A stretch of 64,000 nt of DNA from Chara braunii. Its lineage: Eukaryota > Streptophyta > Charophyceae > Charales > Characeae. Numbering within the stretch: the stretch's first letter is position 1; every line of letters begins with the position of its first letter. The notes under the pieces are model-generated. The model saw nothing but the letters and a program-made list of their open reading frames with translations, had not been told where the DNA came from and ran no database searches. Made by a program: the position numbers and the translations under genes. Location: assembly GCA_003427395.1 (NCBI GenBank), contig BFEA01000264.1:1081296-1145295 (forward strand), in the 5' to 3' direction. Shown here one piece after another: positions 1-10,984 of the stretch.

Positions 1-58
<58 letters not shown>
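1..58. repeat. (TC)n microsatellite
   Basis: Uninterrupted TC dinucleotides run from the window edge, so the true length is unknown. It ends at a GGGGAGCAGCG segment that faintly resembles the core of the SINE-like family described at 5,009-5,259. Confidence 0.98.
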
Positions 59-62
<4 letters not shown>

Positions 63-1714
63 GGGGAGCAGCGACGGGCGCCTTGAAATTGCTCGGGCCT
101 GTGTGAAACCCGCCACCCCAAAAACCTGCAGTGTCTTGTGTCCAGACCTCTAGGCCCTCTCCGGTGGGGTGAAATGACACTGAAAAATCACCCCATTATT
201 TTTCGAGGGGCGGCCAGGACCGGTAAATGTCCTGGGACGCCCCCTTTTTTTTTTTTTTTTTGCCCCAGGAGCCTCCATCCGGACATCAGGACCAGACACC
301 GGACACCGGACTGTCTGGAACCCGGTCCGGAAGTCCGGACGGTTACCATGAAAAAAACACCCGTTTCATATTTGTGTTTTTTTTTTTCTGTTTTTTTTTT
401 TTAATATAGCGAAACGCCGAAACCTTAAAAAATAATATAAAAAATAACCCTTTTTTTTTTTGGCTTAGCTTTCCCACGCCTGCTCAAAACCCACCCAAGC
501 GCGCTTTGAGCGCGGGATTGAGCTCCGACCCCTCACTCAATCAGCGCCCGGTGACACAGCCTTAGTTGTTTTCGAATGTCTCTGAACTAAGTCTACTCAA
601 GGTCTATGCAGAAAATGCCTTACTCTTTATGGTGACTGCCAACCGCTGCACAGCAAACCACAATTTTTTGCAGAAGATCATAGGCCTGCAGGAGATGGAC
701 GCAAAGATACTGCCACCTTTCAGCTGATTGTCCATTTGACCGGATTGTCCTCTGCTCAAGTGACAACATTTATTGTGGCCCTCCCAACTTCCCCAACAAA
801 CGCAACTCTTAACTACTACTACCTCTACTCATGTAGTTGTTGCTGCATCTATTCCCACCTCCAGCTCTGCGGCAGTAAATGGGCCAGGTTTTGCATCAAC
901 TCATTAGTCCACATTTGACAAGAAGTTAGCGTGCCACCAGCCAAGTCCAGTGGCAAACAAGATGTTGTTGTTTAGTTGTGTGCTGTGGTGCTATACTTTG
1001 AGCTCACCAACGCATCTATCGAGGAACAGTCAATATTGCTCACCAAGGTACCTATGGAGGAAGACCACTCAACACCTCATAATAATACCTAGCCTCAATC
1101 AGTGCCAGCAAAAGAGAGAGATAGCGAATTATCATAACTACGATCTGGTCTTCCGGACCGCAGCCGGGTTTGGTCTGGTGTCCGGTCCTGTTCATATCCA
1201 TTTCCCGACCTCCCCCCCCTTCAAAAAAAAAAAATCCGTCTTAAAACTGAAAAAGAGATGTTATAAAGCATTTTAATACAAAAAATCTTTTGGCTGAGAA
1301 TCATCTCGAAATTCGCAGCCAAATCATGTGTGTGTGTGTGGGGGGGGGGGGGGACGTTTTTCTTTTTTTAAGAGGGGGTTTCGATCTGGATAGTCCAGAG
1401 CAGTTGCGGCACAGGTCCGATTGGACGTCTGGATTGGTCCAGTGTCCGGGTCCGGCATAACCATGCAAAGTACAGTATGTGACATAGCTGAAAAGAACTC
1501 CACGCCAGGTACGACAACACCACTATATGCTTGGTAATGATGAGCAGGCAGGATAAAAATCTGTTCCGAAAAATCTGTGTCGTTTGCCATCACATGGTTA
1601 GAAAATCCACATGTTATGAAGCTTTAAGTATGCATGGTGCAGCCTTATTACATATGTTTGCCAGCTCTCCACCAACAAGTACGATGAGTGTGAATCCTTC
1701 GTGCGATAAACCCT
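59..1714. other. unassigned sequence with homopolymer runs
   Basis: No recognisable gene. Several T runs (about 244-261, 376-402, 450-461) and an A run near 1,222 break it up. A TG repeat turning into a G run lies at 1,326-1,353. Short open frames here have no domain or motif that I recognise. Confidence 0.6.
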
Positions 1715-1801
1715 TTTTCTTTTCTCTTTTTCTTTTTTTAAGCAAGGCTCCGATCTATTCATGGGGAGCAGCATGTGCTGGGAACCGGGCCCAGCATCTT
1801 C
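1715..1801 (-). mobile_element. SINE-like family X, fragment with A-rich tail
   Basis: On the minus strand the segment reads a CTGGGCCCGG core, then CAGCACATGCTGCTCCCC, then AATAGATCGGAGC, and ends in a long A-rich run (T-rich on the plus strand at about 1,709-1,740). The same core recurs at 4,226-4,330, 5,009-5,259, 20,236-20,315 and 20,757-20,790. It is a short variant: the stretch between GGAGC and the tail seen in the 5-kb copy is missing. Non-autonomous retroposon status is inferred from the better copy at 5,009. Confidence 0.55.
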
Positions 1802-4225
1802 GTGACGTTCAACCTCACGCCCTGTACTGTCTTCCAGTCGGAGTGATTAAATATGCGGAACAGGCCCTTGAAGAACAGCAAAAATGGGGTGTGCCAACGA
1901 TTTTTAGGAAATTGAGTGTGGGGACAGACAGAACTGAAATCTCTCGTGTGCTTCCAGTTTTAACGAAAAATGGCCACCGCCACGCGGGAAAGAAATAGCG
2001 CGCGCAGCTTTCAAACGTTCGTTTAATCCAAAAAGTATCTCTGAACTTCCGTGCAGGCCACCCAGCGTCTTTTTGAACGTAAAGACAGGGGTGCACACTT
2101 GGGATGTCCTTTTCGAATCAAGTCACAAGGCGTTCGTTACAGAGCTGAGAATCCGCCAAGGAAAGCCACAGCTGAGTAGCTCTTTCCTTATGCTTGTCCT
2201 CGCCATGTGTCCAGTAATGGAACCCTCTTTCCCGATACTGCTCAGTGCGGCGACAATCGCTGCAGGGAGTGTTGGGCCAATGGGGAGCCACTGCCATCCA
2301 CCGGATGACAATCAACTCGTAAAAAGCCGATAATAGAGAATAAGGCGGAAAACGGGTATCGAATATGACAAACCAGCTCCTACAAATCCTGAACACCTGG
2401 TCTCGAGAAAAGTAAACCGCCCTCCAATCTTTGCAACAGCTTTTCATACGTCCCACTCACATACAAGTGTCCTTTCCTCGTCATACGGGAAGGGTCGTGG
2501 CGGACATACAGGAGGTTGGCGCTCAGTCGGATCCGCCTGATCAGTCCACCTGTCATACGCTAACTAGAGGTGTGAGCTCATGCAGTCCAGCATTCGATCC
2601 AAAGAGACAGGCTATTTCCTATCATTCATTCGAGAGAGTGAGCTACTGCAGTTAGACATGCATCTAAACAATCAAATCACATTAAAATCTGAAGTTGTTC
2701 CGGTTATCAAAGCCGCAGCCCAGTCAATGCACCCAGGAAGACGCCTTTCTCCTGACTTGTTTTGGTGCTCCCATGTATTCACCCGGCGAGTTGTGAGCAT
2801 CAAAGACGGGTAGGGACTAAATTCAACGATGCTCGCTTCTGCGAGATCCGATTGACTTCAAAGAGATGAGTGGGGCGAGATCTCCTAAGTTGATGGGGCG
2901 AGGGAGTCATCAAAACATTTAAACATCCATAAAGAAAACACTAAGAAAGAGAGAACGGGAGAGGGAGAAGCAGAGACCAAAAGGTGTTGATAGAGTCGTA
3001 ACTCAGACCTAAGAATGGCACTAAGGAAAGAGGAGTTACAAGTACACAAGTAGATCTGAGAAAAATCAGCATTCCGCCATGGACTTAGCTTCCAAAAGAA
3101 GAGAAGGAACTGAAGATCAAGGAGCGCAAGCCTTCTTCTCTCTTATAATGGCCCCAGGCAATGCAGCCACTCGTACACACACACAGACCTTCCTTACTCA
3201 GGTACTGGCAATCCTGACCGCCACATACCGACCTCCACACCACACCGATTGCCACCCCGCCAACTCAGCTTCTACATCAACTTGCCCAGATCCCGCAGTT
3301 CATCACGGCCACCCAGCACACAACCTTGCAAAACATCACATCATCTAGCCACTACTTCCCTGAAGCCAGCAGATGGGTTGAGAGAGAACAAAAGCCATAT
3401 CGATCTGCGCGAGTTCTTCGCAGCCAATCAAATTACAACGTGAGGCAATTAATTCTCCCTACACGATGCCTTCTGATGGGTCGAAGGCTTCGAGAGGGGA
3501 TCGGTAGCGACTTCCTGTACGAGGATGAAGGCAGGAAGAAGGACTCGGAGGACACGAAGAGCAGTACGCAGCGGGACCAAGATTCGGACGGAGAAGGACG
3601 GATAGAAGCATGAAGGGAAAGGGGATGGAATACAATTACAGGTTAAGGCGAGAAGGCACGAAGAAGAGAAAGGTGAAGATGGTATAGGGCGCAACAGGAA
3701 GCGAGGGAAGCTTGCATGCATGGTGCCGACAGAAAAACAAAAGGCACCGAAACAGTCACGTTTCGTCCGTCCTAGTTCTAGAACTAATTCAAGATTCTGC
3801 ATGCGGCCATAGACGCGCGAAGATCCTACACCTATTCATATCTCTTTAGAGAATTCACAGAGCTTTCCGAGGCAAATTTGGGAACATTTATTTGCAAGAA
3901 GGACACGTCATGTCTGGTAGAGGTTTTTCTCCTGGCTCCTCGATAACCTGCACAGTTAATCCTCTGGAGGGCAGAGCAATCAATGCGGGCAGGTCGGTCC
4001 TCAGTCTTTAATCTGCAAAAAAGATCATGTACTCGGGGGCTGGTAGGGGGAGGGAAGGAATTAGGATGTAGCAGCAAGATCTGGCGCCGGGTTCAGGGTG
4101 AAGAGATTCCTCCCTCAGCCCTCTCTCCTGATCACTCAATCCTCTGGACTCCAGGGCAATTAATGCTGACAGGAACCTCCCGTATCTGTTCTGATTGTTT
4201 TGTGAGATGGCTCAAACTCATTTTG
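1802..4225. other. unassigned, mostly unique-looking sequence
   Basis: No supported gene. A plus-strand frame at 2,073-2,333 contains IRQGKPQLSS followed by a hydrophobic stretch, which is reminiscent of the RQGxPLSP block of non-LTR reverse transcriptases, but no other RT block could be found around it. The stretch 2,930-3,130 is purine-rich. 3,460-3,620 is a charged short frame without identifiable homology. Confidence 0.5.
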
Positions 4226-4330
4226 TATAAGGGACGTTGGACCCGTTTTCCAGCAGGTGATGCTCCCCACCAATAGATGGAGCCTCTCCCCAGGTGCTAG
4301 TGGTGTCTGCCCTTATCAGCACCACTAGGA
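4226..4330 (+). mobile_element. SINE-like family X, plus-strand copy
   Basis: The segment reads ATAAGGGACGTTGGACCCG, TTTTCCAGCAGGTG, TGCTCCCCACCAATAGATGG, then a short inverted pair built on GTGCTAGTGGTG and CACCACTAGGAC. It is the reverse complement of the module at about 5,128-5,195, so the two copies face each other about 0.9 kb apart. No A-tail is obvious on the right, so it is probably 3'-truncated or a different subfamily. Confidence 0.55.
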
Positions 4331-4564
4331 CACGTCAACGGGAAGTGCGCCCGCAAATTTCGGAGTTCCCAACTACCGAACAAAATTCCTAGCGCGCTCT
4401 CTAAGGCGCGTGTAATTCCTACGTAAATTCATGGATTGCCGAAAAAAATCCCAAAAAAGTCCGAGAAAAACAACAAGTCTTAAAAGTGGGAGGGCCTTAG
4501 CGGCCACTGATTCCATGCATTACCCACCAGCCAAAGAAAAGGTACCCCTAAAACCCGTTAGTGA
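4331..4564. other. unassigned
   Basis: I see no gene, repeat or structured element in this short interval between the family X copy and the first LINE fragment. Confidence 0.5.
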
Positions 4565-4680
4565 TCAAAAGGAATGAATCGCGAAACTCAAGGCTTCCAA
4601 AGCTCGTTCAGGTTCGGAAGCATCACATCCCATACCATATTCATACAGTACCGGGTGCCACGATCCACACAAAATCACTA
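4565..4680 (-). pseudogene. LINE fragment, distal ORF2 end, inverted
   Basis: About 25 nt at 4,653-4,677 are the reverse complement of 5,987-6,011, where the plus-strand LINE fragment encodes FVWIVAPGS near the end of its zinc-binding domain. On the minus strand this piece encodes DFVWIVAPG. It therefore belongs to the same LINE family but lies in opposite orientation to the adjoining fragment that starts at about 4,681. Too short to say more. Confidence 0.5.
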
Positions 4681-5015
4681 GGAGGATATACCCAACGATG
4701 TGTTTTGGCCCACGCTGCTTAGGATATGGAGGCCATCCGTGACAACCCCCCCCCATTGCGACGGGAAGAGGTGCTCAGGCAACCTCTGTTCGGGAACCTG
4801 TGGATCACAAATTCGCATAGTAGGGTTTTCCTGAGCAGCGGTCGCCCGTGGAAGGGCTGGGCTACGCAGTGCGTGGTGAGGGTGGGAGATATTTGCGACC
4901 AGCAGCAGAAGGATTGGATTACGGTAGGAACCCTCAAAACCAGACTGAGGTACGGTCACAACCTTGGGGGGGCATTGGACACTATTATAAACTTTATTTC
5001 CCTGGATTTTATTTA

Positions 5016-5046
<31 letters not shown>

Positions 5047-6030
5047 TTTTAGCAAAAGGCCCTTATGCAAGGCCTCTATCCTGGTGGTGGTAAGAGAACC
5101 ACCGGGATTGAGGCTTCGCCTGGCGGGCCGCTCCATCTATTGGTGGGGAGCAACACCTGCTGGAAACCGGGTCCAGCGTCCCTTATCCAAACTACTCTTC
5201 CGTACCTAACCTGCAGCAGGGTCGGGTATTGGACGGAGAAACACCGGGGGGCACCAGTGTTTATTCCCCTGGATTGGGTACATATCCTTGAAAAAGGCCC
5301 CACCCTCCAGGAGAGTGACTGGGTTGCCCTTAGTGGGGAACATTGTGGTCACCCACCAGGATGGAACAGTGCTGGTTGATGTCTTTAAAAAGCTCGGTAA
5401 CGACCGGCTGATCCGCGCTATTTGGGAGCTCCTCAGTGGATTCCCAAATCCCAGGTTTACCCGATTCGTGGGCTGAAGTATAAAGATCACTGGGCAGCAT
5501 ACTGACCAGACACCCCGCAGGAAAAACTGGCATTCGATCCGATATTGTGGTCTTGGACTTCATCCCAAAGCAGGGGAAAAACAACCACCCTACCCCTACA
5601 CACGCTGCAGGTCAAGTCAGCATATAGGATATTAAGGTCGCGTATGGATCTGAAAGAGAAAGTTACGCAGACTCTGAGGTGGATGTGTCACCTCAACATG
5701 CGAAGAGACTGCTTGAGGCAGATCAAATGGTTTGCTGGAATCAAGGCGAGACCTGCAAAAAACGCCTCTCTACGGTGGCAAATCGAGCACCGCTGCCTTC
5801 CGACAAACGACTCGTTAAAACAAGACAACTCTGGAACAGCAGGGCTTAGCGTCTCCATGGTGCAAACACTGCAGTGGCACTTTCCCCTCCTGGGAGATAC
5901 CCAAGCTCCATTCGTGTTTGGAGGTGGTGGGATCACATCTGGAGGTAACCGGGCACGGATCAGCAATGGCCCTGGAACTGGAGAGCAATTTTGTGTGGAT
6001 CGTGGCACCCGGATCAGGCACTCCATCCAT
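4681..6030 (+). pseudogene. LINE ORF2 C-terminal region (RT thumb and zinc domain), interrupted
   Basis: At 4,757-4,800 the frame encodes RREEVLRQPLFGN, matching TKEEVLNQPLFDN of the larger LINE at 37,385. DICDQQQKDW and LKTRLRYGHNL follow. A 251-bp element interrupts at 5,009-5,259, after which homology resumes. At 5,600-5,860 the frame encodes VKSAYRILRSRM, IKWFAGIKARPAKNA, LRW and HRCLPTNDSL, the usual layout of the reverse-transcriptase zinc-binding domain (zf-RVT). The palm, endonuclease and ORF1 are absent, and several frame changes occur, so it is a dead 5'-truncated copy. Confidence 0.75.
5009..5259 (-). mobile_element. SINE-like family X insertion with target-site duplication
   Basis: Flanked by TTTATTTCCCTGGATT (4,993-5,008) and TTTATTCCCCTGGATT (5,260-5,275), a 16-bp duplication with one mismatch. 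Read on the minus strand, the 251-bp element carries GGACGCTGGACCCGG, CCAGCAGGTGTTGCTCCCC and ATAGATGGAGC, ends in CTTTTGCT, then an A run and (TAAA)n repeats. The related LINE copy at 6,033-6,845 lacks the element at the matching point and so serves as an empty site. Tail plus duplication indicate target-primed reverse transcription by a LINE. No clear tRNA, 5S or 7SL promoter was recognised. Confidence 0.8.
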
Positions 6031-6032
6031 TT

Positions 6033-6845
6033 CTAAGGTGCAGCATCTATGTCATAGGGCCCAAAAGACCAACCTTCTTCCCAGTCACTCTCTTGGAGGG
6101 TGGGCCCCTTTCTAAGGATACGCACCCAGTCCAAGGGAATAGAGTCTATAATAGTGTCCAACACCCCCAGGTTGTGACGGTACCTCAGTCTGGTTTTCAG
6201 GGTTTCTACGGCAATCCAGTCCTCCTGCTGCTGGTCCCAAATATCTCCCACCCTCATCACACCCTTCATAACCCAACCCCCATGCTCAGGAAAACCCTAA
6301 TATGTGAATCTGTGATCCACCTGTTCCCGAACAGTGGTTCCCTGAGCACCTCTTCCCACCTCAATGGGGGGGGTGGTTATCAGGGAGGGGGAGCTTCCTC
6401 CATATCCTAAGCAGTGTGGTCCAAAAAGTGTCGTTGGGGATATTGTCCCGTTCGACTTGTTTATCCTCGTCAACCGTGGTGGTAGCCCTATGTGGGATAG
6501 GCCAGTATCTATCCTCCAACCATAGGAGTATCCAGGGGGAAGGAGGGGCTAGTCTCCTCAGTTGCTCCAAGGCCGTGTCGATTAAAAACCAAACTCTAAA
6601 TCCACTTGAGGGCGAAGGCCATAAGTTGTGATGTGGGGTCAATGATTCTCCTCAGTTGCTCCAAGGGCGTGTTGATTAAAAACCAAACACTGAATCCACT
6701 TGAGGGCGAGGGCCATAAGTTGTGACGTGGGTCAATGATTCCCAAACCCCCTTTTGCCTTTGGGAGGATCACCGTCTTCTAAGCAGCTCTACCAATCACA
6801 TGATCTCACTGATGGTAGCCTCTCCATAAGAAAGTCGCCACCTGT
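6033..6845 (-). pseudogene. LINE ORF2 thumb-region fragment, inverted
   Basis: Read on the minus strand it encodes FLWRGYHQ, ILPKAKGGLGI, LLRIWRKLP, GDIWDQQQEDW and LKTRLRYRHNLG, in the order seen in the larger LINE (LLWKPKAE, EEGGLGIKDP, IKAWRKVKP). It overlaps in content with 4,681-5,310 but in the opposite direction, and it lacks the family X insertion. Stops and a 94-bp internal duplication show it is decayed. It stands head-to-head with the plus-strand fragment ending near 6,030. Confidence 0.72.
6554..6740. repeat. 94-bp tandem duplication inside LINE fragment
   Basis: The stretch beginning CTCCTCAGTTGCTCCAAGG at 6,554 is repeated at 6,648 with few differences, through GGGCGAGGGCCATAAGTTGTG. 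Because 94 is not a multiple of three, it adds a frameshift to the LINE reading frame. Confidence 0.85.
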
Positions 6846-7737
6846 TTCTTGTCGGCGCGAATACCCTTACAAGGGTATCCGCCCAGGTTTTAGCAAGTGA
6901 CAGAAAAGGGTTAAACTTTTCGATTTGAAAGTTAGGGACGCTGTGTAAGCCGTGGCTGGATTTCCTTTTGTGATTAAGAATGTGAGATTGTTTGAAGGGA
7001 GTAGGAAGTGCGTGGGCGCGCAAGTTTTGAGGCACGCGTGATCTTTTCTTTTTGATATTATAGGATCGGCACAGTTGTCGACCAACCTTTGATTTTGATT
7101 TAATCAGGACTAAATGATATTTTTCTCTTCGTCGACGATATAGTTTATGACGCATACGCAAGTACGAAGATTGGCACAGATAAAAGTTTGAGCTTTCTAC
7201 CGCTAGGAAGGAAAAGGCGCGGCCTTCAGGCAAGGAGTGGTGCGTACGACGGTTGTGAGCGGAGCCGAGCTCTTTGTATGGTGAGTGATTGCGCCTCGGT
7301 GGCCATGGGTGGGGTTGCAGACCAAGGTATGGGCTTAGGGCGCTTTGGTAGGCCTGCGGGCGGCATAGAGACCAGTTATAACTTAGCTCGCGGTTATTAG
7401 TCCCAAGCTTGGGCCTAGCCCTATAGGTTACGACTTTGGATTGATACTACGAAGACCCGGGGATCAAGGCTAGCAGCCGGCAACGTTGGAGCGGAGGAGC
7501 ATCTTGCGAAGAAAAACAAAGGGGTTGAGGATCCCACGGGACTATCCCCCTTAGTTTTGCCATAGAGTCCGATCGCGGACCCTACAGACAGAACCGAAAG
7601 GGGACCAATAGGATCCTCTCTCTTCTGCTCGATTAATTCCTCTTGTTATTTTATTTTTAGTATAGTGTTCTTTTATTTTTATTCTATTCCGGCTTGTGAT
7701 CCGGTACCAGTTCCGGTACCAGCATGGGACCCAAGGG
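6846..7737. other. unassigned
   Basis: No gene or repeat family recognised. Short frames on either strand lack recognisable motifs. A small duplicated CCGGTACCAG lies at 7,700-7,722, just before the SINE copy. Confidence 0.5.
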
Positions 7738-7883
7738 CATAGCTGAGTGGGTACACCCATTGAACTATTGAAATACAGACCCGTGTTCGGGCCTAGGTGA
7801 CGAAACTTGATGAGTAAGATGGAATATTTCTGAGTCCACCAGGGATGGCCGACTCGATACTGACCTCCAGCCACTGTGCGTGG
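7738..7883 (+). mobile_element. tRNA-Phe-like SINE, degenerate copy
   Basis: The head reads CATAGCTGAGTGGGTA (A-box-like), ATTGAACTATTGAAATACAG (anticodon-arm-like) and GTGTTCGGGCC (B-box-like). The body matches copies at 22,549 and 35,729 through GAAACTTGATGAGTAA and AATATTTCTGA. The 3' part is strongly diverged and runs directly into a U6-like sequence. No target-site duplication was found. Confidence 0.65.
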
Positions 7884-7887
7884 CACG

Positions 7888-7963
7888 GTCCTTCAGGACA
7901 TCTGTTAAAATTTGAATGATACAGAGAAGATTAGCATGGCCCGTGCGCATATGATGACTCGCA
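7888..7963 (+). pseudogene. U6 snRNA pseudogene
   Basis: Begins GTCCTTCAGGACATCTG, then ATACAGAGAAGATTAGCATG and GCCCGTGCGC, ending near GATGACTCGCA. This follows the 5' stem-loop, ACAGAGA box and following region of plant U6 in order. Several substitutions (for example in the region after the conserved AGC) and a missing 3' end mark it as a pseudogene. It is fused to the SINE copy on its left. Confidence 0.75.
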
Positions 7964-10680
7964 TCCTTGTGAGAGCGGAGTCGATGGCACTTATCTGGCG
8001 CGGCCTCTCGCCATGTTCCAGTGTAAAGTTCATTCTCAGTTTGCATACTCAGAGAGTGAGGGAAAGCGGGCACTTACCTCAGAAGGTGGCGATGCGAGGC
8101 GAATCAGAGGTCGAACCGCGAAGCGAGCCCAGGCGTTGATGAAGGGTGGCATGTATCTTCCCGTGTGTTAAACGGGGGATTCATCCCCAAATTGCTCAAG
8201 CGATGTCGGTAGTTAACGGCGCGTTACGGTTGTCTTCGGGATCCACTTCAATGAAGGGGGTCGCGATCTTCGTCATCGTGATGAAGGTCGAGGTGCTCGT
8301 CATCGTCACCACCATTAAGATCGTGGTCTCCACCACCTTCGTCATGGCTTTCTTCAACATCACGGCGGCGGCGATCTCCTTCATCACCTTACTCGTGGCA
8401 TTGGTCGGGTTCCCGCTCGTCAGCCAGAGTAGCGGGGCAAAGCCGTGATTGTGTTCGTTGCTATCAGCAATATTTGCAGCATCTTGATCATGGGCTGACC
8501 GCCATCGCGATCGTCGTTGTCCTGAGAAAGGTGTCCATCTTCAGCAGTTTCGTAGTTATCCTCCGCTACGGACGTGTGCGCGTGCAGTGCCACGCACCAC
8601 GTCGTGTTGTAACGGAAGATTCATTTTCGCACGTTGCAGCATAGCAAAGCCCGAGCAATAGTTAAAACTGGTGATTGCCTTCGCCTATCGTGATCGACCT
8701 CGTCGTCTTGGCTTTCTCCTCGACTCCCGCCATTGTGCTATTTGCCGCTATCTTCAGCAAAGTGGTTGCGCTTGCTGACACGCTAGCGTCTTTCGTGGTC
8801 TTCATCCCGTGGTCGATATCAGGGAGCTGCTGCTGGCAGGAGCCCGCTTTTGCTCATGTTCTTAGTTTCAGCCTCGACGCTATCCGCGCTGCTGCTCTCT
8901 GTTGGGATCGGACCGTTGGTCGTGCCTGTCGTCACAGTTGGGCGACTTCCTCGATTCGGTCGAGGTATAACTCAAGACTGTGGTGATGATGGTACTGCTT
9001 CCCTTGATCACGAAGGGTGCTTCTTTCACGCAGCGCATCTGCCCGTGTTTTAGCAGAAGAATCATTCTCATTTCACACATTGGGTAAGCGGTGAAGAATG
9101 AGTTATTATTCTGGGTTGTCATCGGGGTTTCCTTTAGCACTTAAGTCATGGTGACCATCCGCTACTTTACCGTCAAGTGGCGGTAGTGTCGATTCGTAAT
9201 ACTGTTGTTGTTGATTGAAGTAACTACTGCTGACGAGTTTGACGGAGCTGCTACTCTTCACGGGACTACGAGTGTTACAACAAGTTTCCTACTCTTATCA
9301 GGGTATTGTTGTTCCGTGGTTCCGGTAGCAATTGACATTACTTCAAAAGCGTTGCTGGCTTAAGTACTAACCGCAACTGTCTACTATTACGAGTGCTTGC
9401 TTTCGGCCTTTATCAGCAGTGGACGACAACTGATTATGAGTAAACTGCTACTCGGTGCTCGAGCACTGAGTGTTGAGGCTGGTGCTTTGAGCTGCTGGTG
9501 AAGACTATGCCGGTGGAGACCTGTTGTTGTTGTGATCAGGGTAGCTGTACTGCAGTGACAGTGGGGCAACCACTGCAGCTACGTGTGTTGCTGCTTCACA
9601 TTTGGCATCGGCGTGTACTCCGAGTTTGCTGCTGTTTATTTTTCGCAGCTTTTGGTTAAGTTCAAGACAGCGAGTTGCGGTGGGTAACCTCGGCTGCCGC
9701 GACGAAGGGCACTGAGAGGTGCTTGGCTGCGGATTGAGCTTCTGAATGTTGTTGTATGTCTCGGTGACCTGCTGCGGTGAGCTGCTGCCATCGTTTTGAC
9801 CAGTTGTGGAAACCAATACTACGGCCAGACCAGTGTCGCTGCTATCAGCACTAGTACCATTGACTGTGCATTGTTGAGATAGTTGTGTCTGTTGTGCTTC
9901 GGCGGGACTTTGCTGCTGCCACTGACTGTTGTAAAGAAGTTTGCGGAAGCACGTACTTCTTGTAGCGCTATTTTGCGCAGCGGCATTTACATGAACCGCG
10001 GTTGGTGCCGCTGGATTCAGAATAGGCTACTACTATGTTTTGACTGCTTGCAGTACCCATTTGCTGCGCCATTGTTGTACGATTCCGCCGCTACTCGGAC
10101 TACGTTCTGATACAGCGGTTGCTGCGTCTACTACGAGTCATTGTTTTTTGTACTGCTACGACCCGCTAGGAAGGTGCGGGACTGCTGGGTTTTGTAAGGT
10201 GTTGTTGCAGAATTGCAGTTTCGGTAGCAGCAGCATTTTGGCTGCTACTCCCTTGAGCAACTGTTGGCTCATCCAAGGTTGGTACTTTTGTTTTTGACAG
10301 AATAAGAGCGTTCTCGCAGCAGGCAGAACTGTTGAGTTGGGGCTGTGCTGACTGTTGCTGCATCTTACTGCGTTGCACGGTACATTGCTGCGTTTATTGT
10401 GCCGAGTTGGGAATTACTGCGTAGCTGGAAGGATGGTCAGGGCCTGAAGTGGGGGTTTTTGCTACTTGCATATTGGTCGTGGTTTGGCCGGCTTCACTAC
10501 GGTTTTTGGCCACCATTGTGGGGCCCTCAGGCGATTGAAGATATCAAGGCCCTCTCCCGCGAGTTTGAGTGTACCTCCCTTGTATCTGAGAGACTCAATG
10601 ACATCTCCTTTTGTCCTTCTTACTTTAAGTCTAGTCTGAGGTCACGAGAGGAAGGCGGCAGGCGGGATCGCAACCCGTAG
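7964..10680 (-). other. decayed low-complexity, coding-like region
   Basis: On the minus strand, short frames encode residue-biased stretches: His/Asp-rich at about 8,210-8,350, Asn/Ser-rich at about 8,880-9,140, and Gln/Ser-rich at 9,505-9,816 and 10,166-10,378. Plus-strand TGCTGC and GTTGTTG triplets dominate. Stops and frame changes separate the pieces. It could be a degenerated gene for a low-complexity protein or simply triplet-rich repeat sequence. No domain was recognised. The plus-strand frame 10,345-10,680 is probably a shadow. Confidence 0.35.
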
Positions 10681-10984
10681 GACCGCAGCAAGACCTTGTG
10701 GGAGGTCCACCCACCGATTGCGGGAGCTCTGTCGGAGCCCAGGCGGGGTTTTGGAGGTAGGGAACACTCAGGTATAATGCTCGTTTTACTCGTGTGATCC
10801 CTTCCCTTAAACTGTATTACCCTTCGCTATTGTATGCTTGAAAGTATGACTGAGAGAGCTAATTGGCTTTGTTTGTTTTTAATTCAGGACATGATCTGAA
10901 AGGTAAAATTGGAAAGTATGCATGATAGAGTCAGATTGTCTGTGTGAATTCAGGCAAAATGAGATTGTGACATTATTTGTTGTT
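10681..10984. other. unassigned sequence leading into hairpin array
   Basis: No coding potential seen. A GC-richer stretch with GGGAGGTCCACCCACC gives way to AT-rich sequence from about 10,790. The hairpin array starts right after it. Confidence 0.5.

Noticed and set aside
2073-2333. Possible non-LTR RT block (IRQGKPQLSS)
   Set aside because: A single short match without neighbouring RT motifs; could be chance. Kept only as a remark.
5009-5050. (ATTT)n as an independent microsatellite
   Set aside because: It is better explained as the tail of the minus-strand SINE-like insertion, since it abuts the target duplication.
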